A stretch of 52,207 nt of DNA from Noviherbaspirillum aerium (GCF_008929045.1 NZ_VFAH01000035.1:1-52207); one strand, 5' to 3'; counted from the stretch's first letter, positions 39,032 through 45,800 are shown. Made by a program: numbers and translations. The notes: generated from the letters alone by a model not told the origin.

Positions 39032-39259
39032 GTGAGTGCCATTGGCTGGATCACAGGAGTCGTCACCGTTGCCGTGGTAGGAGGAGCTGCCTGTCTATGG
39101 TTGAGCCGGCGTCGGACAATGGGAGAGCGAGCAGGTTTCCGCGGCTATCCCCGTGGTGGAGAAATAGGCGATTTGAACCGGCTACTTCAAGAAGGCGTGA
39201 TTTCGCCGGACGAGTACGAATTACTCAAGCGCCGCATACTGGCCGGGCACGTGTACTAG
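39032..39259 (+). CDS. small membrane protein with a SHOCT-like C-terminus, 75 aa
   Basis: A GTG start at 39032 is chosen because AGGGG lies 6 nt upstream and it places the only membrane helix (AIGWITGVVTVAVVGGAACL) at the N-terminus; a longer frame to 38909 adds 41 residues without features. The C-terminus (IGDLNRLLQEGVISPDEYEL then LKRRIL) is a SHOCT-like short helical oligomerisation motif. Function unknown. Confidence 0.68.
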   Translation: MSAIGWITGVVTVAVVGGAACLWLSRRRTMGERAGFRGYPRGGEIGDLNRLLQEGVISPDEYELLKRRILAGHVY

Positions 39260-39440
39260 GCTAGACAACAATAGGGTCTAGTGTGTCCTGTGTCTATTTT
39301 GCATCGCAACGGCCACCTATTTGTAGAACGGTTTTACCACTTGCTTTCACACTTTTACTGGCGCCGACCCGCACTCGAACGAAACTGGATAGGGCCCTCC
39401 CTCATCTTATTATCGTGCCTCAAGCAACCGGAGCAGCTCC

Positions 39441-39469
39441 TTGCGACAGGATAAGCGGGCCACTATGAA
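39441..39469 (+). promoter_or_regulatory. putative sigma-70 promoter of candidate small RNA E
   Basis: TTGCGA (39441-39446), a 17-bp spacer and TATGAA (39464-39469). The predicted start is near 39476, about 68 nt before a strong intrinsic terminator. Confidence 0.4.
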
Positions 39470-39475
39470 ACGCCT

Positions 39476-39543
39476 CTACAGTGGATGTGTCAACACCTAG
39501 TGCGAAGTTTATCCCGTGGCCCAGTCAGGCCGCGGGTCTTTTT
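39476..39543 (+). ncRNA. candidate small RNA E (~68 nt) with intrinsic terminator
   Basis: No gene is supported in 39262-39877, but this stretch has a plausible promoter upstream and ends in a strong hairpin: CCCGTGGCC (39513-39521) pairs with GGCCGCGGG (39528-39536), followed by TCTTTTT. The short 5' part has no reading frame with a ribosome binding site. It could instead be the trailing terminator of the SHOCT gene 250 bp upstream. Confidence 0.4.
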
Positions 39544-39738
39544 CCATTCGAATGCACTCTGCGACGATCAGCCGTCTTTGGATCGATGAATCCGATTTAA
39601 AATCAGAAACAGCAACAGACGTCGTTCTCTGCTGCGTTGGACTTGGCCGTTTGATCGCGCGGCGGCAACAACGTCGTTCAACATCCCTTGCGGCACCATC
39701 TTCTCGTCCACTGGTCATAATCCGTCGTTAACCAATAC

Positions 39739-39766
39739 TTGCCTCTTTGCTTCGCTCAGCTATACT
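39739..39766 (+). promoter_or_regulatory. putative sigma-70 promoter of the cold-shock gene
   Basis: TTGCCT (39739-39744), a 16-bp spacer and TATACT (39761-39766). The predicted start near 39773 gives a ~105-nt leader before the cspA-like start codon, as is usual for cold-shock genes. GGAGGAGAC lies at 39779-39787, at the very start of this leader. Confidence 0.5.
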
Positions 39767-39877
39767 TTGCTTCGTCGAGGAGGAGACCAAGTATTACCGA
39801 CTCGATAGATCGTTCCTGGACCAGCTAACAATTTCTATACTGGTCAGGTTCATTCCGCACACATGTGAAAGATTGTT

Positions 39878-40081
39878 ATGGCAACAGGTACCGTCAAGTG
39901 GTTTAACGATTCCAAGGGTTTTGGTTTCATCACACCCGACCAAGGTGGAGAGGACCTCTTCGCTCACTTCTCGCAAATTCAAAGCTCGGGTTTCAAGACC
40001 CTCAAGGAAGGCCAAAAGGTTTCCTTCGAAGTGACTCAGGGCCCCAAAGGCGCGCAGGCATCGAATATCGTTCCCGCATAA
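39878..40081 (+). CDS. cspA: CspA-family cold-shock protein, 67 aa
   Basis: Single-stranded RNA/DNA-binding OB-fold protein and RNA chaperone. RNP1 is KGFGFITP (~13-20) and RNP2 is DLFAHFS (~27-33); the beginning [18 protein letters not shown] is the family signature. The length is standard. A long leader upstream is consistent with post-transcriptional control. A 9-nt sequence near the leader's 5' end is perfectly complementary to the start of the candidate small RNAs at 40.9, 43.9 and 45.8 kb. The Shine-Dalgarno (GAAAG) is weak. Confidence 0.97.
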   Translation: MATGTVKWFNDSKGFGFITPDQGGEDLFAHFSQIQSSGFKTLKEGQKVSFEVTQGPKGAQASNIVPA

Positions 40082-40185
40082 GCTCGCTTATTAGGCAAGC
40101 CCTGACCGGAATGAAGTGATCAGGGTATCAGGCTAGGCTAGCTAGTTTCCGGGCTCGGTTGCCCAGAGCAACTAAGGTTTTGTTT

Positions 40186-40212
40186 AGGGCCATTGACCTC
40201 TGCCAATGGCCC
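40186..40212. terminator. bidirectional hairpin between convergent genes
   Basis: AGGGCCATTG and CAATGGCCCT form a perfect 10-bp stem with a 7-nt loop, followed by TTGTT. It lies between the cold-shock gene and the convergent basic-protein gene and probably ends transcription from one or both. Confidence 0.55.
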
Positions 40213-40221
40213 TTGTTGCGC

Positions 40222-40701
40222 TTAATGGATTACCGCTTTCTTCGAGTAAAGCCGTGCGCGGGCACTGCCCTCTGCCTTGATTTCCCCGTTTTTGGCCATG
40301 ACGCTCAGCGCGTTGGACATCCGTTGAGTCAGCTTTTTACGGTCATCTGCGTCAGGCTTGATACCTAGCGCAGTGATTGCAGCTTTGAACACTTCGGACG
40401 CCGGCTGAGGGGTGTCCGTCAATAACGTTGGCCAGAAATCTTTGCCAGTGGGCGGTAATTTGGATCGTTTTCCGCCTTTGTTTGCAGCCGTTTTCGACTG
40501 ACTGGCAGTCTTACCCTTGGCTTTGGAGGTAGACGCCGTACGAGCTTTTGTGCTTGCTCCTGTTGCGCGAGTATCGATAGTCGTCAAGGTTTCCAATACG
40601 CCTTCAAGGTTCTCGACGAGTTTGGCGTAATACTCCATGCCCTGCCGCGCATGCATTAATTCCTGTTCAACGGCTTTCGCTGCCGGTCCGAGATTTGCCA
40701 T
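40222..40701 (-). CDS. basic Ala/Lys-rich protein with winged-helix-like end, 159 aa
   Basis: The ATG at 40701 (MANLGPAAKAVEQELMHARQ) is preferred because GGAGG lies 8 nt upstream. The N-terminal ~45 residues look like a coiled coil, residues ~50-85 are a Lys/Ala/Thr/Ser-rich basic linker, and the C-terminus (LSVMAKNGEIKAEGSARARL) resembles the wing of a winged helix after FKAAITALGIKPD. Such arrangements suggest a nucleoid-associated or DNA-binding protein. No named family. The minus-strand small RNA at 40872 lies upstream on the same strand, ending before this gene. Confidence 0.65.
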   Translation of the reverse strand: MANLGPAAKAVEQELMHARQGMEYYAKLVENLEGVLETLTTIDTRATGASTKARTASTSKAKGKTASQSKTAANKGGKRSKLPPTGKDFWPTLLTDTPQPASEVFKAAITALGIKPDADDRKKLTQRMSNALSVMAKNGEIKAEGSARARLYSKKAVIH

Positions 40702-40871
40702 AATAGGTGCCTCCATGTATAGGAAAGTGCGTTAATTTAAGTTCCGTAATGGACAAATACTTATTACGCTTTGTTCAGCGGAGCGGCGTGACAAATCTCA
40801 AGTATCAGTACAACGCAGCTTTATTTGCCTGTCTAAATAATGGTTTATATGCCTAGGGGGCACTTTAGACG

Positions 40872-40933
40872 AAAAAAACCCGCAGGCCGAAGCTTGCGGG
40901 TTGAATCCAATTCTTGGAGAGTTGGAGGAGACA
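40872..40933 (-). ncRNA. candidate anti-Shine-Dalgarno small RNA A (~62 nt)
   Basis: The predicted transcript starts with TGTCTCCTCC (GTCTCCTCC at 40932-40924). CCAACTCT..AATTGG forms a short hairpin, GGATT follows, and AACCCGCA pairs with TGCGGGTT (40902-40877) to form a terminator with a run of seven T. The 430-bp gap has no supported gene. The same architecture recurs at 43890 and 45734, which argues against chance. The promoter is immediately upstream. Confidence 0.6.
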
Positions 40934-40939
40934 GGTGTT

Positions 40940-40968
40940 ACTATACTGCGCCGCATCATCACTGTCCT
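40940..40968 (-). promoter_or_regulatory. putative sigma-70 promoter of small RNA A
   Basis: On the minus strand: AGGACA (40968-40963), a 17-bp spacer and TATAGT (40945-40940), placing the start 7 nt downstream at 40933. Confidence 0.5.
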
Positions 40969-41146
40969 CTTTATTCTTGTTATAAGAGATATACAGTATG
41001 GTAATAAGGCAATTAACATAGGCCTGTCTGGCAATACTCATGCGAGGCTTGCTTGTCGGTTTATACCGGTCTCAACGTTTAGACTTTTACAACGAAGGAC
41101 CGGCTGTTACACTTAACGATGACTTCTTTGGGACTCCTGTATCGCA

Positions 41147-41443
41147 ATGCCTGATTTCGACACCATCAGAGCTGCTTGCCTACAAGCGCTGGAAGACGCT
41201 ACACGGCGTGACGACTGGCATGCCTCGTATTGTCAAGTTGTTGATCCGGCGTCTGTTCTCGAACTCGTCGCGCAGATTGAAGCAGCCAATGGTGCGAACC
41301 TGGCAGCAGAGCGGGGCGCCTTCGTTAAACTGGTTCGCGACCTTACGGGTTATATCAAGATGACGACGGGAGACAAACCTGATCCGGTGCGCGAGGACCT
41401 GTTATTGCAGGCAAAGGAATTGATTGAACGGAGCGGCCATTAG
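41147..41443 (+). CDS. hypothetical protein, 98 aa
   Basis: Soluble, mostly helical, acidic protein (FDTIRAACLQALEDATRRDD; VLELVAQIEAANGANLAAER). The end (LLLQAKELIERSGH) is also helical. No signal peptide or motif is recognised. The helical AQIEAANGANLAAERGAF pattern resembles small phage- or plasmid-borne proteins, but I cannot assign a family. It is convergent with the receiver-like gene, 25 bp away. Confidence 0.55.
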   Translation: MPDFDTIRAACLQALEDATRRDDWHASYCQVVDPASVLELVAQIEAANGANLAAERGAFVKLVRDLTGYIKMTTGDKPDPVREDLLLQAKELIERSGH

Positions 41444-41468
41444 TCCGTGTATTGGCTGGCCGAAGTCA

Positions 41469-41891
41469 TCAGACAGCTTGGTGAGCCAATGACAAAACCA
41501 ACTGTCGTAACTTCTCGCGTGCCTGATCAAATCCGTATTCTCGACGCCAACGGTTGAGGTCGACAAAGCCGGCAGCCCCGAGAGCACATGTGGCGATGCT
41601 GATGCCCTGGAATGCCGTACCATCGAGCTCACCATCCAGCACACGGATGCAGAGGAAAGGAACAGCCTGCGACTTGGGCTTTGATTTGGCTATCCGCAAT
41701 AGATCAAACATCTTGCTTTCGGCAAAGTGCGTGCCGCACACGATGACATCGAATCGCTTATTCAGTAAAGTCTCGGCCTCTGCCATCGAGGTACAGAACG
41801 TCAGGGAAAAGGTATCCTGCCATGCCTCCTGCACGAGCGGAATCACTTCAGGTACTTCTGCTACGAGTACGTTGAGTTTCGCATTTGCCAT
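41469..41891 (-). CDS. receiver-like protein lacking the phospho-acceptor Asp, 140 aa
   Basis: The pattern of a receiver domain is visible: NVLVAEVPEVIPLVQEAWQD, then FTLTF-like and AEAETLLNKRFDVIVCGTHF, with hydrophobic beta3 FDVIV. The residue where the phospho-acceptor Asp should follow is Gly (VIVCGTHF), and the acidic pocket after beta1 (AEVPE) is poor. It is therefore a pseudo-receiver, likely working by protein contact rather than phosphorylation. ATG 41891 is used. Confidence 0.7.
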   Translation of the reverse strand: MANAKLNVLVAEVPEVIPLVQEAWQDTFSLTFCTSMAEAETLLNKRFDVIVCGTHFAESKMFDLLRIAKSKPKSQAVPFLCIRVLDGELDGTAFQGISIATCALGAAGFVDLNRWRREYGFDQAREKLRQLVLSLAHQAV

Positions 41892-42222
41892 ATCGGGCTC
41901 TTATTTTTCTATGACGCCATGTCTCTCTTTATTGCTGCATCATACGTGATACTCATTTCTAGGACTATCGTGCTATTCTTGCGATATTCGCTTGTCGGAC
42001 CATCGAAGTGCCCATGCGCTGCAGCTACGCTGCCCGTATGCAAGGTAAATGGTCATAGTCTCGGACCCCTCATACCATCTTGACTGCATTCAGGAACTTC
42101 ATTAAGCCGTTCGTGCCCATAAGCAGACGGCAAGGTGTCTATGCAGTCACGGAAAGACAAGTTCGCCTGTCAGGGCACGATAGCCTTATTCATTGAAGAC
42201 CTCCAACTTAATCTGAGAAGTC

Positions 42223-43593
42223 ATGCCTCGCAAACCAGAACCGGTCGCTGCTCCCGCCGTCATCAAGTGGACAGAAGAAGAATGGGAATTGATCGCCAGG
42301 CGGCTCCTTGACATCAAGGGTCCTGAACTATTGCAGTCAGCTCAGCTGGAAGAAGTCAAAGCCAAAGACGTATTCCTGGTGCAGGAGTGTTTGCCGGAAG
42401 ACCGGCACCGCAAGCTGATTTCCATCTCGCAGGGTTTTCAGGCAATTCGGCAGCGTCTCCATGGCATCTTGCAGAAGGTCAGGGACGCTGCACAGGAGGA
42501 CCTGTTCTCCAAATCAGACCAGTCCAGTGCAATTCCGGCTGCAGCTGCCGCTGTCACAGCGGATGAACCGAAGCAGCGAAATTCCCGTAAAGGCGCTAAA
42601 CAAGTAGTGGCTGAAGATGCTGAATCAACTGCGCCGTCGGCATATGTGGAATCAAAAGATACTACTGTCGACGAACCATCGCCTATGGCGCCACGCGTTG
42701 ACGAGCAACCGGACAGTGCTGTACCAACCCATAAAGGAACGCAACTCGATCAGCGCCACAGGAACAATGTACAGCATGCAGCGCCTCGCCAGAGTCACAT
42801 TGAACAACCCAGAGTCCGCACCAAGGCGATTCAATCGCCTTTGCCGGTGGCCACCAGTGACTTCATTGAGATGGCACGTCCGTTCGTGTCCATGGTCTGT
42901 CAGGAGCTGGCAAGCGCGTTGGTCGAGAAGTTGATGCAGCAGGGAGGAAGCCAGGCCACGTTGTCGTTGTTCCAGACAGGGTTCAGTGGGATAGGCCAGT
43001 CGGCCTTGCGGGAACAGCCGCGCAGACATGAACAGCAAGGTAAAGCTTCGTCCACGCGGCCTATGTATCAGGATGAGCCGGGTATGACGGCCGATTTTTC
43101 GCCAAACTCAAGCCCTCCGCATGATGATGAGGAAGACGAACATGCAGAAGGGGATGTGCAACCGTTGTTCGATCCAAAGCTGCCGCCCTCGGCCAACAGT
43201 GCATTCAAACCCATGATCGCCCTGATCGCCACCAGTCCACGAGACTTCGAAGACCTTCAGCAATACTTCCCGCAACTGGAATTGAAAGTGGTTCCGCTGG
43301 AAGAGCTTCGTACGGCGCCATCACTACGTAGCTGTCAGCGCATGATGGGACTGCGGGAGGATATTCCTGCGCCTGCAGACGAATACCTGCGAAAGACTTT
43401 CAGGAACCGCTATGTGCGTGTGATAGGCGGGATCAGTCAGGTACGTGAACAACTCAATGCCTGGTTATCCAATCCCAATACCGTCAACGAGCAGCCTCGA
43501 TGGCCGCGCAAGCAGGGGAATCCCAATGGCAAGGGACAAGGAACAGGCTTTCCAAAGAAACGGCAGTTCCGCCGTCCCAAGCCTACCCCATAG
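42223..43593 (+). CDS. hypothetical protein with basic C-terminal tail, 456 aa
   Basis: GAGAAG upstream of the ATG at 42223 fits. The N-terminal ~85 residues form a folded helical domain (WTEEEWELIARRLLDIKGPE; FQAIRQRLHGILQKVRDAAQ), perhaps Myb/SANT-like in its WTEEEW start, which is speculative. The middle (~90-330) is low-complexity, Gln/Pro/Ser-rich and probably disordered. Residues ~330-420 look like a folded alpha/beta domain (MIALIATSPRDFEDLQQYFP). The tail is basic and Gly/Lys/Arg-rich (GKGQGTGFPKKRQFRRPKPT), typical of nucleic-acid contact. No family recognised. The 330-bp gap before it holds nothing I can identify. Confidence 0.7.
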   Translation: MPRKPEPVAAPAVIKWTEEEWELIARRLLDIKGPELLQSAQLEEVKAKDVFLVQECLPEDRHRKLISISQGFQAIRQRLHGILQKVRDAAQEDLFSKSDQSSAIPAAAAAVTADEPKQRNSRKGAKQVVAEDAESTAPSAYVESKDTTVDEPSPMAPRVDEQPDSAVPTHKGTQLDQRHRNNVQHAAPRQSHIEQPRVRTKAIQSPLPVATSDFIEMARPFVSMVCQELASALVEKLMQQGGSQATLSLFQTGFSGIGQSALREQPRRHEQQGKASSTRPMYQDEPGMTADFSPNSSPPHDDEEDEHAEGDVQPLFDPKLPPSANSAFKPMIALIATSPRDFEDLQQYFPQLELKVVPLEELRTAPSLRSCQRMMGLREDIPAPADEYLRKTFRNRYVRVIGGISQVREQLNAWLSNPNTVNEQPRWPRKQGNPNGKGQGTGFPKKRQFRRPKPTP

Positions 43594-43707
43594 CCCTGGG
43601 TGCTAGTACGACGCGGTTGCGATACGTTCTGGCGCAGCGTCCGCAGCGCAATGTAGATGCAAATCAGCCTTAAACATATTGCACTGCCCAATGACAAAAC
43701 CGGAAAA

Positions 43708-43735
43708 TTGATAGAGAATCGCTGCGCAGTATAAA
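43708..43735 (+). promoter_or_regulatory. putative sigma-70 promoter of small RNA D
   Basis: TTGATA (43708-43713), a 16-bp spacer and TATAAA (43730-43735), a good match to consensus. The sequence GCGCAGTATA at the -10 region is also found at the promoter of small RNA A. Confidence 0.5.
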
Positions 43736-43741
43736 AATCCA

Positions 43742-43804
43742 GTCCCAAAGAGGACGGCAGGAGACACGTGAAAGCCCACAGTACATTGTGCTGTGGGCTT
43801 TTAC
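43742..43804 (+). ncRNA. candidate small RNA D (~63 nt), possible antagonist of RNAs A-C
   Basis: The transcript would begin AGTCCCAAAGAGGAC (a hairpin GTCC..GGAC), contain AGGAGACA at 43759-43766, and end in a strong stem: AAAGCCCACAG pairs with CTGTGGGCTTT (43771-43801), then TTTA. AGGAGACA is the exact complement of TGTCTCCT at the 5' end of small RNA A. The terminator is symmetric, so direction relies on the promoter. Confidence 0.5.
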
Positions 43805-43854
43805 CTTTTGTGGTGTTATATAAATCTCGAATATCTGTCATTCGCATTCGAAAG

Positions 43855-43883
43855 AAGACACCACTGTTGTACACCGGTACTAT
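43855..43883 (+). promoter_or_regulatory. putative sigma-70 promoter of small RNA B
   Basis: AAGACA (43855-43860), a 17-bp spacer and TACTAT (43878-43883). The spacing and start position (7 nt before GTCTCCTCC) are the same as for small RNA A on the other strand. Confidence 0.5.
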
Positions 43884-43889
43884 GTCTTT

Positions 43890-43954
43890 GTCTCCTCCAA
43901 CTCTTCTTGAATTGGATTCGCCCGCAACTTCCGCAAGGACTGCGGGCTTTTTTC
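43890..43954 (+). ncRNA. candidate anti-Shine-Dalgarno small RNA B (~65 nt)
   Basis: GTCTCCTCC occupies 43890-43898. CCAACTCTTC..TTGG follows, then GGATTC, and GCCCGCA (43920-43926) pairs with TGCGGGC (43941-43947), followed by TTTTTTC. It is a near copy of small RNA A with changes in the stem arms. It ends only 10 nt before the next gene's ATG at 43964, so it may alternatively be a leader attenuator for that gene. Confidence 0.58.
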
Positions 43955-43963
43955 TTTGTGCCG

Positions 43964-44425
43964 ATGCAGGCACCGTTGGTGGATCGTTCATTTCCCTACC
44001 AGACTCGGCGTAACGACGCGCCAAAGGATGAGAAATTGGTCATTGACCCTTGTGACAAGATTGATATCGCTCGAATTATTATGGAACGCATTGACGGCGT
44101 CGTCGCACAAGCGCGTGTCAGCACGTTGGGCTTGGCGAACACCGTACTCGAACGCTGGGCCAGCGATATGCCAGAAGCGGGCGAAGGCCAGTGCCAGATT
44201 CAGATCATTTTTGAAGACGGCTTTCAGTACCGTAGCCAGGTTGGTCTAAGCCGGTCTCAAAAACGCATTTCGCTGGCCAAGGTCTTGCGTCAGCAATTGG
44301 CGTCAATGGCCGCGCCCGACAAAAACCAACGTAAGCGCAAAGACCGCACTGGACCAATTACCACCATTGCGCAGCCTACGCTGTCATTGCCTGTGGACGC
44401 GATGCTGGCCCGCTATGACATTTAG
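43964..44425 (+). CDS. hypothetical protein, 153 aa
   Basis: Soluble protein of mixed charge with a folded-looking centre (FEDGFQYRSQVGLSRSQKRI; IARIIMERIDGVVAQARVS) and a basic stretch KDKNQRKRKDRT-like near the C-terminus. ATG 43964 is the first start after the terminator of small RNA B and has no Shine-Dalgarno; ATG 44078 is an alternative. The reading frame remains open upstream through the small RNA, which is probably incidental. It precedes the Hfq-like gene by 65 bp on the same strand, so the two could be an operon. No family recognised. Confidence 0.55.
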   Translation: MQAPLVDRSFPYQTRRNDAPKDEKLVIDPCDKIDIARIIMERIDGVVAQARVSTLGLANTVLERWASDMPEAGEGQCQIQIIFEDGFQYRSQVGLSRSQKRISLAKVLRQQLASMAAPDKNQRKRKDRTGPITTIAQPTLSLPVDAMLARYDI

Positions 44426-44438
44426 CGCAGTGTCCGAT

Positions 44439-44453
44439 CACTTCCTGAAGTGA
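44439..44453 (+). other. short palindrome between two genes
   Basis: CACTTCctGAAGTG forms a 6-bp stem in the 65-bp gap before the Hfq-like gene. It may be an operator or a weak RNA hairpin. Confidence 0.25.
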
Positions 44454-44490
44454 GAGAGGGTTGGGCCGGAGCGCAAGAAGAATCGAAACT

Positions 44491-44817
44491 ATGACACGCA
44501 GTAACAACGATTTAGTGCAGGCGACCTTTTTGAACGACTTGCGCAAGCAGCGCATGTCGGTCATCGTGTACCTGGTGACCGGGGTAGGGCAATCCGGGAA
44601 GATCGAATCGTTTGATCAGCATGCCGTGTTACTGCGACACGGTGACAGCACGCAGCTCATCTACAAACACATGATCAGCAGTATCATGCCAGGGACAAAG
44701 CCCCTGCCAGCTCAGGCATCAAATCCAGTAAAACGGACAGTGAAGCGTCCCGATGCTAACTCAGTCCCTGTGGTGACCCGTAAGGTATCGCGTCGAACAA
44801 TTGTTCGTGACGAATAA
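44491..44817 (+). CDS. hfq-like: Hfq-like RNA chaperone paralogue with basic tail, 108 aa
   Basis: ATG 44491 (MTRSNNDLVQATFLNDLRKQ) gives the expected N-terminus. Sm1 (VIVYLVTGVGQSGKIESFDQ) and Sm2 (YKHMISSIMPG) are clear. The Hfq proximal-face residues Gln10, Phe41/Asp42/Gln43 and Tyr58-Lys59-His60 are kept, while the Phe of the SFDQF motif is His44; rim RRER is R-K-Q-R (18-21); distal-face Tyr27 is present but the GIKLQG turn is G-V-G-Q-S-G. The tail (~65-108) is Lys/Arg-rich (RKVSRRTIVRDE), unlike the Gln/Ser-rich tail of the usual enterobacterial Hfq. This is a divergent second Hfq, not the housekeeping copy, since no miaA-hfq-hflX context is present. RNA binding by the proximal and rim faces is expected. 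Confidence 0.85.
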   Translation: MTRSNNDLVQATFLNDLRKQRMSVIVYLVTGVGQSGKIESFDQHAVLLRHGDSTQLIYKHMISSIMPGTKPLPAQASNPVKRTVKRPDANSVPVVTRKVSRRTIVRDE

Positions 44818-45054
44818 CGCCGCTCAAACATAGGTGAGCTCGGCGTCGAACGTCGATGGAATATGGTGCTGGTATTCGTTCCGCCCGCCAGCTCCGGTGG
44901 ATGCAGCCTGTTCTTTTGAAATTGAGGTCTCACTCCGATGGCTGCATGGGGTGCGATTGTACAGAGCAGGGACATGATTGGGGCAGCATCACTATTGATC
45001 CCAGTCAACGAGAAAGATAGCCCGTCCCTCGGGCCAATGGATCTTCAACCAGTA

Positions 45055-45255
45055 CTAGACGTTTGCTGGCCACCAGTCAAAGGCTTCCTGGCGTAATACG
45101 AAGATCGACTGCGTCTGGTTCAAGTAAAAGCGCGAGGTTACTGCACTCCATTGGCCTTCCACCTTTCGGCCGTCATGCAAAATGACGATATACCGGTTTC
45201 CATCCTTCGGTTCATACAGCTGGTCATCGTGTTTGGTTGGGGTATTGATCTTCAT
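45055..45255 (-). CDS. small hypothetical protein, 66 aa
   Basis: Contains YIVILHDGRKVEGQWSAVTS and ends EAFDWWPANV, sharing the DGRK hairpin and terminal WWP with the 64-aa protein at 24983-25177. No signal peptide. It is encoded 6 bp downstream of the PilZ gene on the same strand and may be co-transcribed with it. Function unknown. The 44818-45054 gap before it shows nothing. Confidence 0.6.
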   Translation of the reverse strand: MKINTPTKHDDQLYEPKDGNRYIVILHDGRKVEGQWSAVTSRFYLNQTQSIFVLRQEAFDWWPANV

Positions 45256-45261
45256 GGCCGG

Positions 45262-45606
45262 TCAACACACGCTTACATGGCTTGTCAGCAGATCGTCGAT
45301 GCAGGCTTTGCTATAGGCGTCCATGTCGAGAAATCGAACACCGGCGTTAAATCCCGCTTCGGTAGGATCGCAATAGACCACAGTACCCCACGCATTTATA
45401 CGTCGAGGGCTGTCCGGAACCTCAATCGCGATGGCATAGTTACGACCGATTACGAGTCGACGCTGACTGAATAGGCCGAGACCATGCAACGACACATTCA
45501 CCGTGATGACGGAATAGGGACCCACGTCGTCCATAAGCACCTTCGCGTCGAAGGAACAATACTGGCGTCGGTATGAGCGCTGTTCAATGGCAGAAGGAGA
45601 AGACAT
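45262..45606 (-). CDS. PilZ-domain protein, 114 aa
   Basis: A stand-alone PilZ domain that binds cyclic di-GMP (family knowledge). The arginine motif RxxxR is RSYRR (10-14), and the second motif is N-V-S-L-H-G where D/NxSxxG is expected. VVYCDPTEAGFNAGVRFLDM is the characteristic late strand. There is no fused output domain. A diguanylate cyclase lies at 35.4 kb, but there is no operonic link. It forms a two-gene unit with the 66-aa protein downstream. Confidence 0.85.
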   Translation of the reverse strand: MSSPSAIEQRSYRRQYCSFDAKVLMDDVGPYSVITVNVSLHGLGLFSQRRLVIGRNYAIAIEVPDSPRRINAWGTVVYCDPTEAGFNAGVRFLDMDAYSKACIDDLLTSHVSVC

Positions 45607-45733
45607 ACCGCCATTGTAGTTCCGCGGGGAAATGATGTTTCAACCTTGAAACATTTATTGCGGCGCATCAAAAGTGATCGCAGCCAGTATTCCAATGGCC
45701 GGTGTTGTCGACTATTGTCATTGCCAATGCCAT

Positions 45734-45800
45734 AAAAAAGCCCGCAAGAGCGAAAGTCCGTGCGGGCCATAAAATCCAAACCGGAAGGTTGGGAGGAGAC
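45734..45800 (-). ncRNA. candidate anti-Shine-Dalgarno small RNA C (~67 nt)
   Basis: GTCTCCTCC at 45800-45792, then CCAACCTTCCGGTT (a hairpin), TGGATTTTATG, and GCCCGCA paired with TGCGGGC (45767-45740) ending in a T run at 45739-45734. A promoter TTGAAC (45834-45829), 16-bp spacer, TATCTA (45812-45807) fits a start at 45800. It is the third copy of the architecture at 40872 and 43890; the rest of the 450-bp gap 45607-46058 has no supported gene. Confidence 0.58.

Noticed and set aside
40798-41034. 78-codon minus-strand frame across small RNA A
   Set aside because: It overlaps the promoter and terminator of the RNA unit and lacks protein features.
42223-43593. Cas or Cascade-like protein adjoining the transposon
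   Set aside because: No RAMP, HD or helicase motifs; the middle is low-complexity and the family is unknown.
43793-43963. Extra N-terminus of the 153-aa protein reading through small RNA B
   Set aside because: The frame is open but crosses a promoter-like region and a terminator; no ribosome binding site or protein-like composition.
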